Shown in pieces: positions 54,641 through 64,000 of a stretch of 64,000 bases of DNA; within the stretch, counting starts at the first letter, position 1; each line of letters opens with the position of its first letter. The notes beneath the pieces were generated by a model. The model ran no database searches. It was not told where the DNA came from and saw only the letters and a list, made by a program, of their open reading frames with translations. The stretch spans positions 1 to 64,000 of the forward strand of contig JAJIRX010000323.1 in assembly GCA_023853785.1 (NCBI GenBank). Reading direction: 5' to 3'. Source of the DNA: Psilocybe azurescens (taxonomy: Eukaryota > Basidiomycota > Agaricomycetes > Agaricales > Agrocybaceae). The translations under genes were made by a program, and so were the position numbers.

Positions 54641-55636
54641 TTGCTATACGACTTATTATCAACCCTGGCGATAGATCAAGAAGAACAAGACACAGACATG
54701 GTCGAAACAAACGGAAAGAAAGAAATCTCGATCAACAAACCCACTGTATTTGATGGAGACAGAACAAAATCCAGGTCTTTCATCCAAGACTGCTATCTCT
54801 ACATGGACATAAACGATGACGTCTACAACACAGACAAGAAGAAAATTGCCTTCATTTTATCATTTTGCATGGAAGGAGGAGCAAAACTATGGAAGGAACA
54901 GTACTTGACCTTGAGGACAAAAGGAACTAGTCCCAACCAAACCCTCGAATGGGACACCCTTGGAACATTTCTCGAAAAATTTCACGACACATTCACTCCA
55001 GTGGATGAAACCAGATCAGCCATGAACGACATAAAACGACTTAGGCAAAAACCCAACGAAAGGGTGGAAGACATCATCAACAAATTCAAGTTGTTGGTAG
55101 GACAAGCCAACCTAGGAACAGAAACAGAATCAGACCATGCCCATCTCATAGGATTATTCCAAAATGCATCACACCTCAACTTGCCGACAGGATCCTGTAC
55201 TCCGAAGACCTTCCAAGAACGATCCAAGGCTGGTACAAAAAAGCAACAACATTTGACACCAACTATAGACTGGCCAAGGTCTTTAGAGAAGAACCAGAAG
55301 AACGTAGGAGGACACCCACGCTGGAACAATTTCCCAAGGAACAACAGGAACTATGACCCAAACAGGGATGGACGTAGCGCCATGACAGCTGAAGAACGAG
55401 CTGAATTAATCAGGAAAGGCGCCTGTTTCAGGTGCAAACAACAAGGACATCTATCCAGAGATTGCCCACAGAAAGGACCAACAAACCAGAACAGAACCCA
55501 AGGACAACCCAGCAAGAAGTGGACCCCAAAGGAACTCCATGCCCATATCAGGAGCCTGAACAAGGACGAAAAAGACAAACTTGCAGACCTCATGGTTAAA
55601 ACAGGATTTGAAGAGAAAGAAGAAAAGGATTTTTAA
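54641..55636 (+). pseudogene. Gag polyprotein with zinc knuckle (chromovirus)
   Basis: From MLYDLLSTLAIDQEEQDTDM (54641; an internal Met at 54698 is also possible), the frame carries the gag core (KPTVFDGDRTKSRSFIQDCY, YMDINDDVYNTDKKKIAFIL, GAKLWKEQYL) and a CCHC knuckle CFRCKQQGHLSRDC (about 55429-55470), ending at TAA 55634-55636. Between about 55175 and 55320 the normal gag sequence (YSEDLPRTIQGWYKKATTFD) lies in another frame. This implies a one-base loss at C2 55174-55175 and a compensating change near 55315. Length 331 codons, usual for the group. Gag forms the particle that houses reverse transcription. Confidence 0.85.
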
Positions 55637-55716
55637 AGTGGAGAAACAGAGCGACATCTGTCTCTCCTTATCTGAAGATACAATCTGTACTTACGGCAAC
55701 AATCGAGAATAAAACT

Positions 55717-58700
55717 ATGCTTCTACCAGTTTCATTCCCTGCAAAGAAACAGAATGGCTCACAAATCGTCGAAACCGCTGCTCTCTTAGACTCAGGAGCA
55801 GGAGGAAAATTCATTGACCAGAATTATGCACAAAAACTTGGACTCAAGACCCAACCCTTGGAAAAACCGATCCGAGTTTACAATTTAGATGGGACTCCAA
55901 ACAAGAAGGGAACCATCTCATCGTTCGTGGACCTGGACTTAAAAGTTGGAAATCGAAACCATCGGGAAAAGTTATTGGTCTCTGGACTAGGGAAACAGAA
56001 GATCATTCTGGGTTTCCCATGGTTACAGGAAAAGAATCCAGGAATCAACTGGCAGAACGGACAGATAACTTGGAAACCACGTCAAGGACCCACAATAAAT
56101 CAGACTACCATTGAAGAAGAAACAGACGAACAAACATCAATAATTGAGACCACCCACCCATTGGAAGAATTCGAATCACTGATCATCCAATACATCAGAG
56201 ACGCAAACGAAGATGAAATAAAAGAAACATGGCTTAACACCAAGATCACTACCTCGCAAACATTAGCTCAACAATACGAACCGGAGAAACCCACAAAACC
56301 TCTCCAAGAAATTATTCCCCCAGAATATCAGTCATATATGGATCTCTTTGACAAACAAGCAGCAGACCGATTCCCGGAACCAAGACCATGGGACCACAAA
56401 ATCGAGTTAAAAGAAGGATTCATACCAAAGAAATTCAAGGCATATAACATTACACCGGCAGAACAAATGGAACTGGACAACTGGACAAAGGAACAATTGG
56501 ATAAAGGATACATTCGGCCCTCTGAATCACCTATGGCATCTCCATTCTTCTTCGTATCAAAAAGGATGGAAAGCTCAGACCTTGTCAAGACTACAGATAT
56601 CTGAACGATTGGACCATCAAAAATGCCTACCCCTTACCACGAATAACGGAGCTCATGGACAAGTTAAAAGGCACAAAATTCTTCACAAAGCTGGATATCC
56701 GATGGGGCTACAATAACATCAGGATAAAAGATGGCGACCAATGGAAGGCAGCATTCAAAACCAACCGAGGACTTTTGAACCAACTGTAATGTTCTTTGGC
56801 ATGTGCAACTCCCGGCAACCTTCCAATCCATGATGGACTCGATCTTCGAAGATATGATATCACAATGCTTTGTAATCATCTATATGGACGACATCTTAAT
56901 CTTTGCAAAAGATCGAGAGGAACTGGAAAAGTACACTAAAATGGTTCTCCAACGACTCCGAGAAAACGATCTCTATCTCAAGCCGGAAAAATGCTCATTT
57001 GCTCAGGAGAAAGTGGAATATCTCGGAATGATTGTCGAAGCAGGAAAGATCTCCATGGACCCAACAAAACTCAAGGGAATTCAGGACTGGCCAGTGCCTA
57101 CTACTCTCAAACAAGTCCGATCATTTCTAGGCTTTGGAAACTTTTACCGAAAATTCATCCGGAAGTTCTCTGAAGTAGCTCAACCTTTGAATGAACTCCT
57201 GAAGAAAGACAAAGGATTTTTATGGAACGATGTAACTCAAGCTGCCTTTGATGAACTAAAGAAACGATTCACAGAAGAACCAGTACTCTTGATGCCTGAC
57301 CCCGCTAAACCATTTCAAATTGAATCTGACGCTTCAAAATACGCCTCTGGAGCAGTCCTCACCCAACTAGATGGAAATGGCGAAAGACACCCATGCGCAT
57401 TTATATCAAGAACATTTTCCCCAACCGAAAGAAATTACAAAATCTATGACAGAGAATTATTGGGAATAATCCGAGCACTACAGGAATGGAGACACTACAT
57501 CCAAGGATCAGAACACACGACTACGGTATATTCAGATCACAAGAATTTAACATATTTCAGATCGGCCCAAAATCTGAACCGACGACAGGTGCGCTTTGGT
57601 CTCTGTACGTCTCAGAATTCAACCTGAAATTGGTACATCTACCTGGAAACAAAATGATTCAATCCGATACCCTTTCAAGACGCCCTGATTTTACCCCGGA
57701 AGAAGACCATGACAATGAAAACATCACCCTACTCCCAGAAAAGCTTTTCATCGACTTAATCGACACTGAGTTACAGGAAAGGATTGCCAATGCAAACGAA
57801 CTGGACCACAACGCAGCAGAAGCAATGAAAACCCTATTAGAGGGAGGACCGCCAAATGCACGACAGGACCTCAAAGAATGGAAAACAGAGATTGTGAACG
57901 GCAAAACCATCTTATACTACCATGGACGAGCCTACATTCCAAAAGATCAAACCCCGCGGAAGGACATAGTCAAATCATATCACAACCCTATTTCAGCTGG
58001 ACACCCCGGAGAATTAGAAACATTCAATTCAGTAAAACAACACTACTGGTGGCCAGGATTACGATCATTTGTCAAACAATATGTAAAAGGATGTGCCACC
58101 TGCCAACAATTCAAAATAAATCGACATCCCTCTAACCCATCATTCATACCGATACCTGGACCAAAGTCAGCCCGACCTTTTGCAGACAGTGCTATGGATT
58201 TCCTTACAGACCTTCCACCGATCCTGGACAAACAAGGAGAAGTTGAATTTGATGCGATTCTAAGCATCACCGATCATGGGAACACAAAGGACTTATCCTT
58301 ATTCCTTGCCGAATGAAAGGACTGGATGCCAAAAGACTGGCAAACTCTTAATGGACAATCTCTACAAAAGGTTTGGACTACCAGACAGCCTCACATCAGA
58401 TCGAGACCCCAGATTTGCCGCTGAATCATTCAAGGAGTTAATGAAACTCCTCGGAGTAAAATCGAAATTTTCAACTGCTTACCACCCTCAAACGGATGGA
58501 ACAATGGAACGATACAACCAAGAAATTGAAGCCTATCTATCCATATACTGCTCATCTCATCCAGAAGACTGGCACGAACGACTTGGTACCCTTGAATTCA
58601 CTCACAACAATCGAAGACATGCAGGCAGACAGAGAACACCATTTGAACTGATTCTTGGATATTCCCCCATTGCAATCCCTACCGCATTCGAACACACCAA

Positions 58701-59243
58701 ATTCCCTTCAGTAGAAGAAAGACTGAAGTATCTTCAAAAGGATCGAGAAGAAGCCCTAGCAGCCCATGAACTAGCCCGGACAAGGATGGCTGAAAGGAAG
58801 AACTCAAAATTCACACCGTTCACCCAAGGACAAAGGTTTGGCTAGAAGCGACAAATTTACAAATGAATTATCACAAGAAAATGGCACCAAAACGAGAAGG
58901 ACCCTTCAAAATTAAAGAAGTCTTAGGACCCCTAACTTATCGGCTGGAACTCCCCAAAGGATGGCTCATTCACGATGTATTCCATGCGACACTTCTTAAT
59001 CCATATCACGAAACTGAAACACATGGACCTAATTTCATTCGACCGCCACCAGAGATATTAAACGAAGAAGAACATTGGGAAATAGAAATGATTCTCAAAC
59101 ATCGAAAAAGAGGAAGAGGATACCAGTACTACGTCAAATGGAAGGACTATCCGATCACCGAAGCAACGTGGGAACCAGCTTCGGTCTTTGAAGAAACCGG
59201 TAACAAAATCTTACAGGCTTACCAAACACGCCACAAGCTGTAA
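55717..59243 (+). pseudogene. Pol polyprotein: protease, RT, RNase H, integrase, chromodomain
   Basis: The protease has ALLDSGAGGKFI (DSGA active site, about 55780). RT starts near 56425 (KAYNITPAEQMELDNWTKEQ) and holds YMDDILIFA at 56881-56907. RNase H includes [13 protein letters not shown] and [10 protein letters not shown]. Integrase has the zinc-binding H..H..CATCQQFK (57970-58120), catalytic DSAMDFLTDLP, TSDRDPRF and the Glu in GTMERYNQEIEAYL. The GPY/F module is near 58890-58960. The C-terminal chromodomain contains EMILKHRKRGRGYQYYVKWK and DYPITEATWEPAS, with stop at 59243. Frame breaks are at 56559-56563 (A5), 56773-56776 (T4), 56811-56813 (C3), near 57597, 58289-58290 (G2), 58331-58334 (A4) and 58832-58834 (A3). 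In relatives the chromodomain guides insertion to marked chromatin. Confidence 0.92.
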
Positions 59244-59280
59244 AAAGACCACCATCTTCCCTCACTCGATAATCAATCAA

Positions 59281-59595
59281 CATGCTCTCCTTTCCCTCGA
59301 TCAAACGTGTCAAGTCCACTCTCTTTCCCCAAAATACTCAGGAACCTATTTTCCTCACGACAAAAATACCAAAATCCCAAGAAGATCGACAACAAATGCT
59401 TGAAGAACTCGAGATAGCGTTCATAAGGTCTTGAGAAGCGGAGAAACAAGCACAGAATGAACTCAAGGCAAGATGCGCAGCAATGGCGCATGACCAAAAT
59501 CTAGAGTATCAACTGCGGATTTCCCAGCTCAAGGAAAAACTTAGACCCGGACTGGCAACAAAGGCTATAAGAAAGGTCAAGTCGCTACACTTCTA
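59281..59595 (+). pseudogene. Extra frame in the chromovirus: short coiled-coil-like protein
   Basis: MLSFPSIKRVKSTLFPQNTQ begins a 104-codon frame interrupted by one TGA (59431-59433) and ending at TAG 59593-59595. The second half is highly charged and helical in character (EAEKQAQNELKARCAAMAHD, LEYQLRISQLKEKL). It lies between the chromodomain and the 3' LTR, where standard chromoviruses have no gene. No homologous domain recognised. Confidence 0.4.
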
Positions 59596-59621
59596 GGCAA
59601 TAAACATCGATATCCAACAAT

Positions 59622-60300
59622 GTCTCATTCCACTGCTTGTGCCTCATCTGTTCCCCAATCTACTACTACATCGTCTCAACCTTTTAATACTCTCTCCGTC
59701 TACGAACTACTTGAAATCTTGAAAAATGCCAAAAACCGATCTACGACGTCGAAGCCTTTTGCCCCCTTTATCAAAACGAGAACTTGAATTCTTCAACTAT
59801 TTATCTGGCGAAATCACGAATCATTGAGGCGGACATCGCAGTCAAACAGGGCGAGAGTCCGAGTCCACCACAAAGCTGCCACCGACTCCCTCAAACGTCT
59901 TCAACTCAAGGGTTTTGAGCGAGCCATCGAACACGTGCTCATCAAACACCGCATGCAGACACCCCCACCGGAGCGACTCACCGGCAGCTGATCCACCACA
60001 ACCTTTTGACATCAACAATCAGACCGGCACGCCTTCTACGTCGCCCGACTTCGAGCCCGACGGACAAGTGTTGGGAATCAACGTCGACCGGACGTTACAT
60101 GCTTCGCATGTGGAAAGTTGGGACATATCGACAATATTGCCCCTGCAACCACTGCCACCGCTGAGGACCAGGACATATGACAAGATACTGTCCTTTCAAG
60201 CGTAATGACTCTCCTTACTGAAGCAATTACTTTGATTATGATGACCCCACGGATGACGTTGGCATCGCAAACAATACCGGAGAACCCTATGGATACTGAA
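59622..60300 (+). pseudogene. Extra frame in the chromovirus: helical region plus zinc knuckles
   Basis: From MSHSTACASSVPQSTTTSSQ the sequence leads, over frame changes, to VHHKAATDSLKRLQLKGFE and RAIEHVLIKHRMQTPPPERL (helical, basic), then to CFACGKLGH (about 60103-60129) followed in the next frame by QYCP. A second knuckle-like CNHCHR-x-GPGHMTRYCP follows. Two CCHC knuckles and a helical region resemble a second gag-like protein. The frame is broken several times. Function unknown; RNA binding is the natural guess. Confidence 0.4.
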
Positions 60301-60328
60301 GACCATTCGACTGGGACAGTCGAACCTT

Positions 60329-60340
60329 AGAAGGGGGTAA
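60329..60340 (+). promoter_or_regulatory. Polypurine tract of the chromovirus
   Basis: AGAAGGGGGTAA directly before the 3' LTR, the expected site for plus-strand priming. Confidence 0.7.
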
Positions 60341-60782
60341 TGTTATGGACACTTTATTTTCTTTTTGCTTTTGCTTTTGCTTTTTCTTTTCCTTTTTCTT
60401 TTCTTTTCTTTTCCCTTTTCTTTGTCATCTGTCACATCATTGATACATCATCGTATGTTCTGATGAACTTTGCTTTCCATCATATCTACAAAAGTCCATC
60501 ATATCTTTGATGGACTTTCACTTCTATCTTTTATGATACATCTTCGATGAACACTTGATCTGTTTCCTCTATTCTTATATACATCTGCTGATGAACATTC
60601 AAACTTGTTTCAACTTGCTGTGCGGTTCATAGTATTTATACCAGGAAGGATCCACTGTATTCTTTAGCTAGTTCTTGAGAATCTAACCTCCTCTTACTTG
60701 ACACTGCTTGGAACTTGCTGTTCTTGACTACTTGACTGTTGGCTTTATCCACGCACGTGAATATAAGCTTGAAGTCGTAACA
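60341..60782 (+). repeat. 3' LTR of the chromovirus
   Basis: 442 bp; differs from the 5' LTR at a few positions in the CTTTTGC tract and by a C-run and T-run length change. Followed by the CTGTG duplication. Confidence 0.95.
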
Positions 60783-61263
60783 CTGTGCTTGGGAACCTTA
60801 GTAGAGTTTCCTAGGAAATATACCTCTAAGCAATCTAGTCCTGACATGCCTTAGCTGCAAGCCATCTGATAAAACAAGTTGGGTGATCACTACCCAAGGA
60901 GGCACTGCTGCATGGACAACAATGTTATTTTCAAATAAGCGCTGTAGCCCAGGCAAACTAGTACTTTCCACTATTATAATTGGTGCAGCAAAGGCTAGGC
61001 AGCACACAGTCCATTTCCTTCCTTTCTTTTAGTCTCTTTCAATTATCACAAGCCAAAGTATCTATTTAGTCTATAAAAACAGCCCTGTATCTTAGAATAG
61101 GAACCAAGTAATCTACACCCCAGATTTGGTATCAGAATTTACTCTGAATAGGAATTCTAATGTTAATACTTTGAGGACTAGTGATTTGTGTGATAAGAGA
61201 TCAAACACTACAGTTCACCTTAAGCAATTAGGCGCTATCTGGTTTTGTGAGTGATTACCATTG
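60783..61263 (+). repeat. Dispersed repeat R, copy 2, right part
   Basis: Continues repeat R after the chromovirus (CTGTGCTTGGGAACCTTAG, as in copy 1 at 27480-27495 reversed) to ATTGTTATATTCAA at about 61262, where homology to copy 1 ends and a palindrome-array fragment begins. Confidence 0.8.
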
Positions 61264-61266
61264 TTA

Positions 61267-61562
61267 TATTCAACATCAGGTCAAGGTCTTTACCCTCACC
61301 CATATATTCCGGGTGGAGTCCATCAACTCATGCTGGAGTTGGTGGACTCCACATGAAGTTTGGTGACCTATTTTTGGCAGGTATCCCAGCCATTTAGGGT
61401 GGAGAGCTCCACATGGAGTCCAGCCAGAATTGACCCATCCTCCATGTGGACCAATGTGGAGGATGTGGAAACACCATCTGGACTCCATGTGGAACTTCAT
61501 TTGGAGTTCATGTAGAGTCCATATGGAGTTCCACATCCTCTACATGGATTCTATTTGGATTT
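61267..61562 (-). mobile_element. End fragment of an X-type palindrome-array element
   Basis: AAGGTCTTTACCCTCACCCATA at 61268, GGAGTTGGTGGACTCCACATG, TTTGGTGAC.TATTTTTGGCAGGT and the CATCCTCCATGTGGAC array match the outer part of X2 (19612-19870) and X1. The homology stops near 61562; no tRNA-like unit or reading frame follows. Confidence 0.7.
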
Positions 61563-61610
61563 AACCTCAACTGAATAATCTTGGCCATTCTATATTTGTA
61601 TTGATAAAGG

Positions 61611-62080
61611 TTGCCATGTCCTTTGAACAAGTATTGTAAAAAAACTTGGGAAACTTGGCAAAAAACTAGTCAATTTATTGTTGATTCACATTATTATATC
61701 AACCATCAAACAAGTGATTATCTATGCTGTAAATGGTGTAATCCAGCTTCATTAAATGGTTCTGCTCCTAATCTTGTGGTTCTAGCAAAGACTAAAGATG
61801 GAACAGAATATTTTCAACAAGCATTTAATATATAAGCATGCGAACAATTAAATTCATTGTTAGGTGGCTTTGATTCAATTCTAAAGCACATGAAATCTGG
61901 GAATTTTGATTGGTTTTACATTCAATGCTGTTCTATCACACTCAAAATGTCATTCAAAAGCAGAAAAAAAGAGAAAAGCCTCATCAAATTGATGATACTG
62001 AAGGAGAAGAAGAAGGAGAAAAGAATGAAAACTATATTAAAAGACACTGGGATATAGAAGATCACTATGAGCCCAATTGG
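61611..62080 (+). pseudogene. Fragment resembling a KDZ/CxC-type transposon protein
   Basis: No start codon. The frame reads TWETWQKTSQFIVDSHYYIN and CCKWCNPASLNGSAPNLVVL, then QQAFNI, an in-frame TAA, ACEQLNSLLGGFDSILKHMK and SGNFDWF. After a one-base-short T4 at 61914-61917 it continues SMLFYHTQNVIQKQKKREK and acidic DDTEGEEEGEKNENYIK. The CKWCNP..GSAPNLVV and ACEQLN..GGF..IL segments look like the C-terminal part of proteins found with KDZ transposons in mushroom genomes. That assignment is from memory of the family style and is tentative. Confidence 0.4.
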
Positions 62081-62084
62081 GCCG

Positions 62085-62297
62085 GAAATTCCATTTTTAA
62101 CTGCCCTTAAGTGTCTGAAACGGGTATTTCTGCCCCAAAAGTTGTGAATCTAAAAATGGAGGAATTGCATGCTGAAATTCCGATTGGCCGAAATTCCATT
62201 TTTAACCGCCCTTAAATGTCTGAAACAGGTATTTCCACCCCAAAAGTTGTGAATCAAAAAGGGAGGAATTGCATACCGAAATTCCGAGTGCCAAAAA
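62085..62297 (+). repeat. Two-copy 105-bp tandem duplication
   Basis: GGCCG(G)AAATTCCATTTTTAAC, CGCCCTTAA.TGTCTGAAAC, CCCAAAAGTTGTGAATC and GGAGGAATTGCAT appear at 62084-62185 and 62186-62290. Non-coding. Confidence 0.75.
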
Positions 62298-62854
62298 CAT
62301 ACATTTAAGGTATGAAATACAGCTCAGGAGAAAGATTATGTTTCAGATCAAAAATCCGCCATCATATTCTTACTAAAAACAGTGGAAATTTTGAAAAGAT
62401 ATTCTGCCTTTATTCTGCCCAAAGAAGTCTATATTTCATCTGCTGGATACCTCAGAGAGTGGTATATACTATCACTAACCCCGTGTTTGTAAACCAACAA
62501 TTTTCATTTATAACTTCACAACCGCTGCTCTGTTAAATTTGATTTTTAGCACTCTCATAGAGACAGCTTATATGCACATTAATTTGAATTTTTATATTTT
62601 TGTATTCAATGTAAGGGTCAAAATATTGTAATGAATGTGCCAAAAAGTGTAATATCAGGCTCTGACATTGCAAAATGGCTTGTTTTTCTTCTGTTTTTAT
62701 TTTTTTATTTTTTTTCATTGTGCATAACAGGTAATTTAGTATCTTGCTTATAATTTTTGAAGCCATAAGGTGTGAGGAAAGATGGTAAAAATACAGGTGT
62801 GACAAGACACTGAAATAGTCAACAAAGATTTTAAAACCTGACATGCATATATAT
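62298..62854. other. AT-rich spacer
   Basis: Contains T-rich and A-rich runs and short frames only. No repeat recognised. Confidence 0.4.
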
Positions 62855-62857
62855 TTA

Positions 62858-63712
62858 GGCTCTGTTTGGCAACGAGAATATGAGAGAATATGGCTATATT
62901 CTGATTTTGATGGTGGACATATTCTTTCCCAATCAAGTAAGTCCAGCATGTGCTGCATATTCACGTAGTAGCGATTATCATATCTTTTGCACTTTCCACC
63001 ACAATATGCAGCTTCCAACCCCTGATCTGCGGTGCAGGCAGCTTATTTCCGTTGCTGCCTACATGATACAAGTTATCGGTGTGGCAGCAACCTTGTATCC
63101 CTCTCTGTTCTACTGGATACAGGACTATCATACATCCTAAAGCCCAGGTGAAGAGTTGATTTGTGGTCATCCAGATCAGATTTAGACAGAACTGGGGGTC
63201 CGAGCTCATGTATTCATTGCTTTTATACATGAACTACGTACTGTATGTGGTTTTGAAGATTCTAAATATATAGGACTTGATGAACAAGTTGCAATCTTCT
63301 TGTACATGTATGTCACTGGTCTTTTAGTGAGGCATGTTGGAGAGCAGTTTCAGAGATCAAATGCAACAATTTCAAGTAGGTAGATAATATTGTGATGAAA
63401 AATTATAGGGCTATAAGTTTATTATAGGTATTTCCAACTTGTTCTGGATGCAGTGTCATCTGGGCCATTTTATCAGAAATGTGTTCACCTTCCTGCCAAC
63501 AGAGACCATTTTACAATTTAAAAGACTTCCAACATGAAACACAATGTCTCTGTGTTGTTTCTGCATGCACAGGACTTTATTGTCCAGATAATCTATTAAA
63601 TGGGCGTGGCAGAAAATTCTGCACATGCTGGACTTACTTTATTGGGAAAGAATATGTCCGCCATCAAAATCAGAATATGTATTCTCTTGTATTCTCATTG
63701 CCGAACAGAGCC
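62858..63712 (+). mobile_element. PIF/Harbinger deletion derivative, 855 bp
   Basis: About 95-bp inverted arms begin GGCTCTGTTTGGCAACGAGA (62858-62953) and are mirrored at 63618-63712. Both sides carry the 3-bp duplication TTA (62855-62857, 63713-63715), the target preference of PIF/Harbinger. The interior keeps only the N-terminal part of a transposase, so the element is non-autonomous. Confidence 0.85.
63050..63522 (+). pseudogene. Harbinger transposase, N-terminal fragment
   Basis: FYWIQDYHTS, GEELICGHPDQI and TELGVRAHVFIAFIHELRTV are interrupted by two stops. The frame then stays open through GFEDSKYIGLDEQVAIFLYM and YVTGLLVRHVGEQFQRSNAT to IS. An intron 63380-63427 (GTAGAT..TTATAG, 48 nt) leads in frame to RYFQLVLDAVSSGPFYQK and CVHLPANRDHFTI, stop at 63522. 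This is the helix-turn-helix region (EQVAIFLY..TGL..RH.GE.FQRS..TIS.YF) that precedes the DDE domain in Harbinger transposases. The DDE domain itself is absent. Confidence 0.75.
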
Positions 63713-63715
63713 TTA

Positions 63716-64000
63716 GACTTCCCTCAGAGTTTAAATATTCATTACAATTCATGTTGATGATTGCGAAGTTGTGTGTGACCTGTGCATGACAACTATTTCA
63801 AACACTAGGTCCATTTCTTTTCCCCAATTCCTCTCCTTCAATGTCAACACTTGGAAATAAAAAACATATTATTGCAGCTGAAATGTCAAGCTTCACAGTA
63901 GTAAACATTTTATAAAAATTAGTGCAGAACTTGTAAAGATGTGCTTTGGTCTTTAAAAATTTACAAACACTGGGTTAGTGATAGTAACAGGGCATGAGGT
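63716..64000. other. No feature recognised
   Basis: AT-rich end of the window. Confidence 0.4.

Larger units (their letters stand above)
53993..60782 (+). mobile_element. Chromovirus-type Ty3/Gypsy retrotransposon, full length
   Basis: 6790 bp with two 442-bp LTRs differing at only a few positions and a perfect 5-bp target duplication CTGTG (53988-53992 and 60783-60787). Gene order gag, protease, reverse transcriptase, RNase H, integrase, chromodomain, then an additional reading frame. Nearly identical LTRs imply a recent insertion. It interrupts repeat R. Frame breaks, mostly single-base changes in homopolymers, disable the coding sequence as given. Confidence 0.95.

Overview
The window reads as nuclear DNA of a filamentous basidiomycete, most likely a transposon-rich, mushroom-forming agaricomycete. 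The evidence is short spliceosomal introns (about 40-66 nt, GT..CTAAY..AG, some GC-AG), a secreted beta-propeller gene with nine exons, a multi-pass membrane protein of a type common in mushrooms, an acyl-CoA-reductase-like gene, and a mobile-element mix (chromodomain Ty3/Gypsy, copia, Tc1/mariner, PIF/Harbinger, hAT, probable CACTA/Plavaka and KDZ-type relics) usual in that group. The species cannot be named from sequence alone.

Layout. 1-1.3 kb: a tandem array of about 70-bp units that each look like a complete intron, then a possible exon. 3.1-5.5 kb: two decayed members of an unrecognised element family. 5.6-7.9 kb: a terminal-inverted-repeat element carrying a solo LTR and internal satellite arrays. 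8-18 kb: gene-like DNA with a degraded coiled-coil gene, an intact secreted beta-propeller gene (minus strand), a degraded GC-rich region and a membrane-protein gene. 19.5-24.5 kb: nested copies of the unrecognised family, including an almost complete one. 24.5-33.4 kb: DNA-transposon relics, a dispersed repeat and a Tc1-like element with 210-bp inverted repeats. 33.4-40.3 kb: mostly unassignable DNA around the reductase-like gene. 40.3-49.9 kb: two more copies of the family, a gag-only copia element and a scrambled NIMA-type kinase pseudogene. 49.9-64 kb: satellite, hAT relic, a dispersed repeat split by a 6.8-kb chromovirus with 5-bp target duplication, then KDZ-like and Harbinger fragments.

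The most unusual content is the repeated family at 3.1-5.5, 19.6-24.5, 40.3-41.2, 48.4-49.9 and 61.3 kb. Its ends are asymmetric but related (GAGGTCTTT.. at one end, ..AAAGTAC(T/A) at the other). One copy has a perfect 9-bp target duplication and another a 9-bp duplication with one mismatch. Subterminal arrays of the motif GGACTCCA(NN)TGGAGTCC have a core that differs between elements but is shared within each. The body contains a tRNA-like unit pointing away from a spliced reading frame that encodes a charged, repeat-built protein with a hydrophobic tail. No known family was recognised.

Many reading frames in mobile elements, and several outside them, are broken by one-base changes in homopolymer runs, mostly contractions. 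'Pseudogene' calls here may partly reflect sequence errors, although the beta-propeller gene has no frame break at all.
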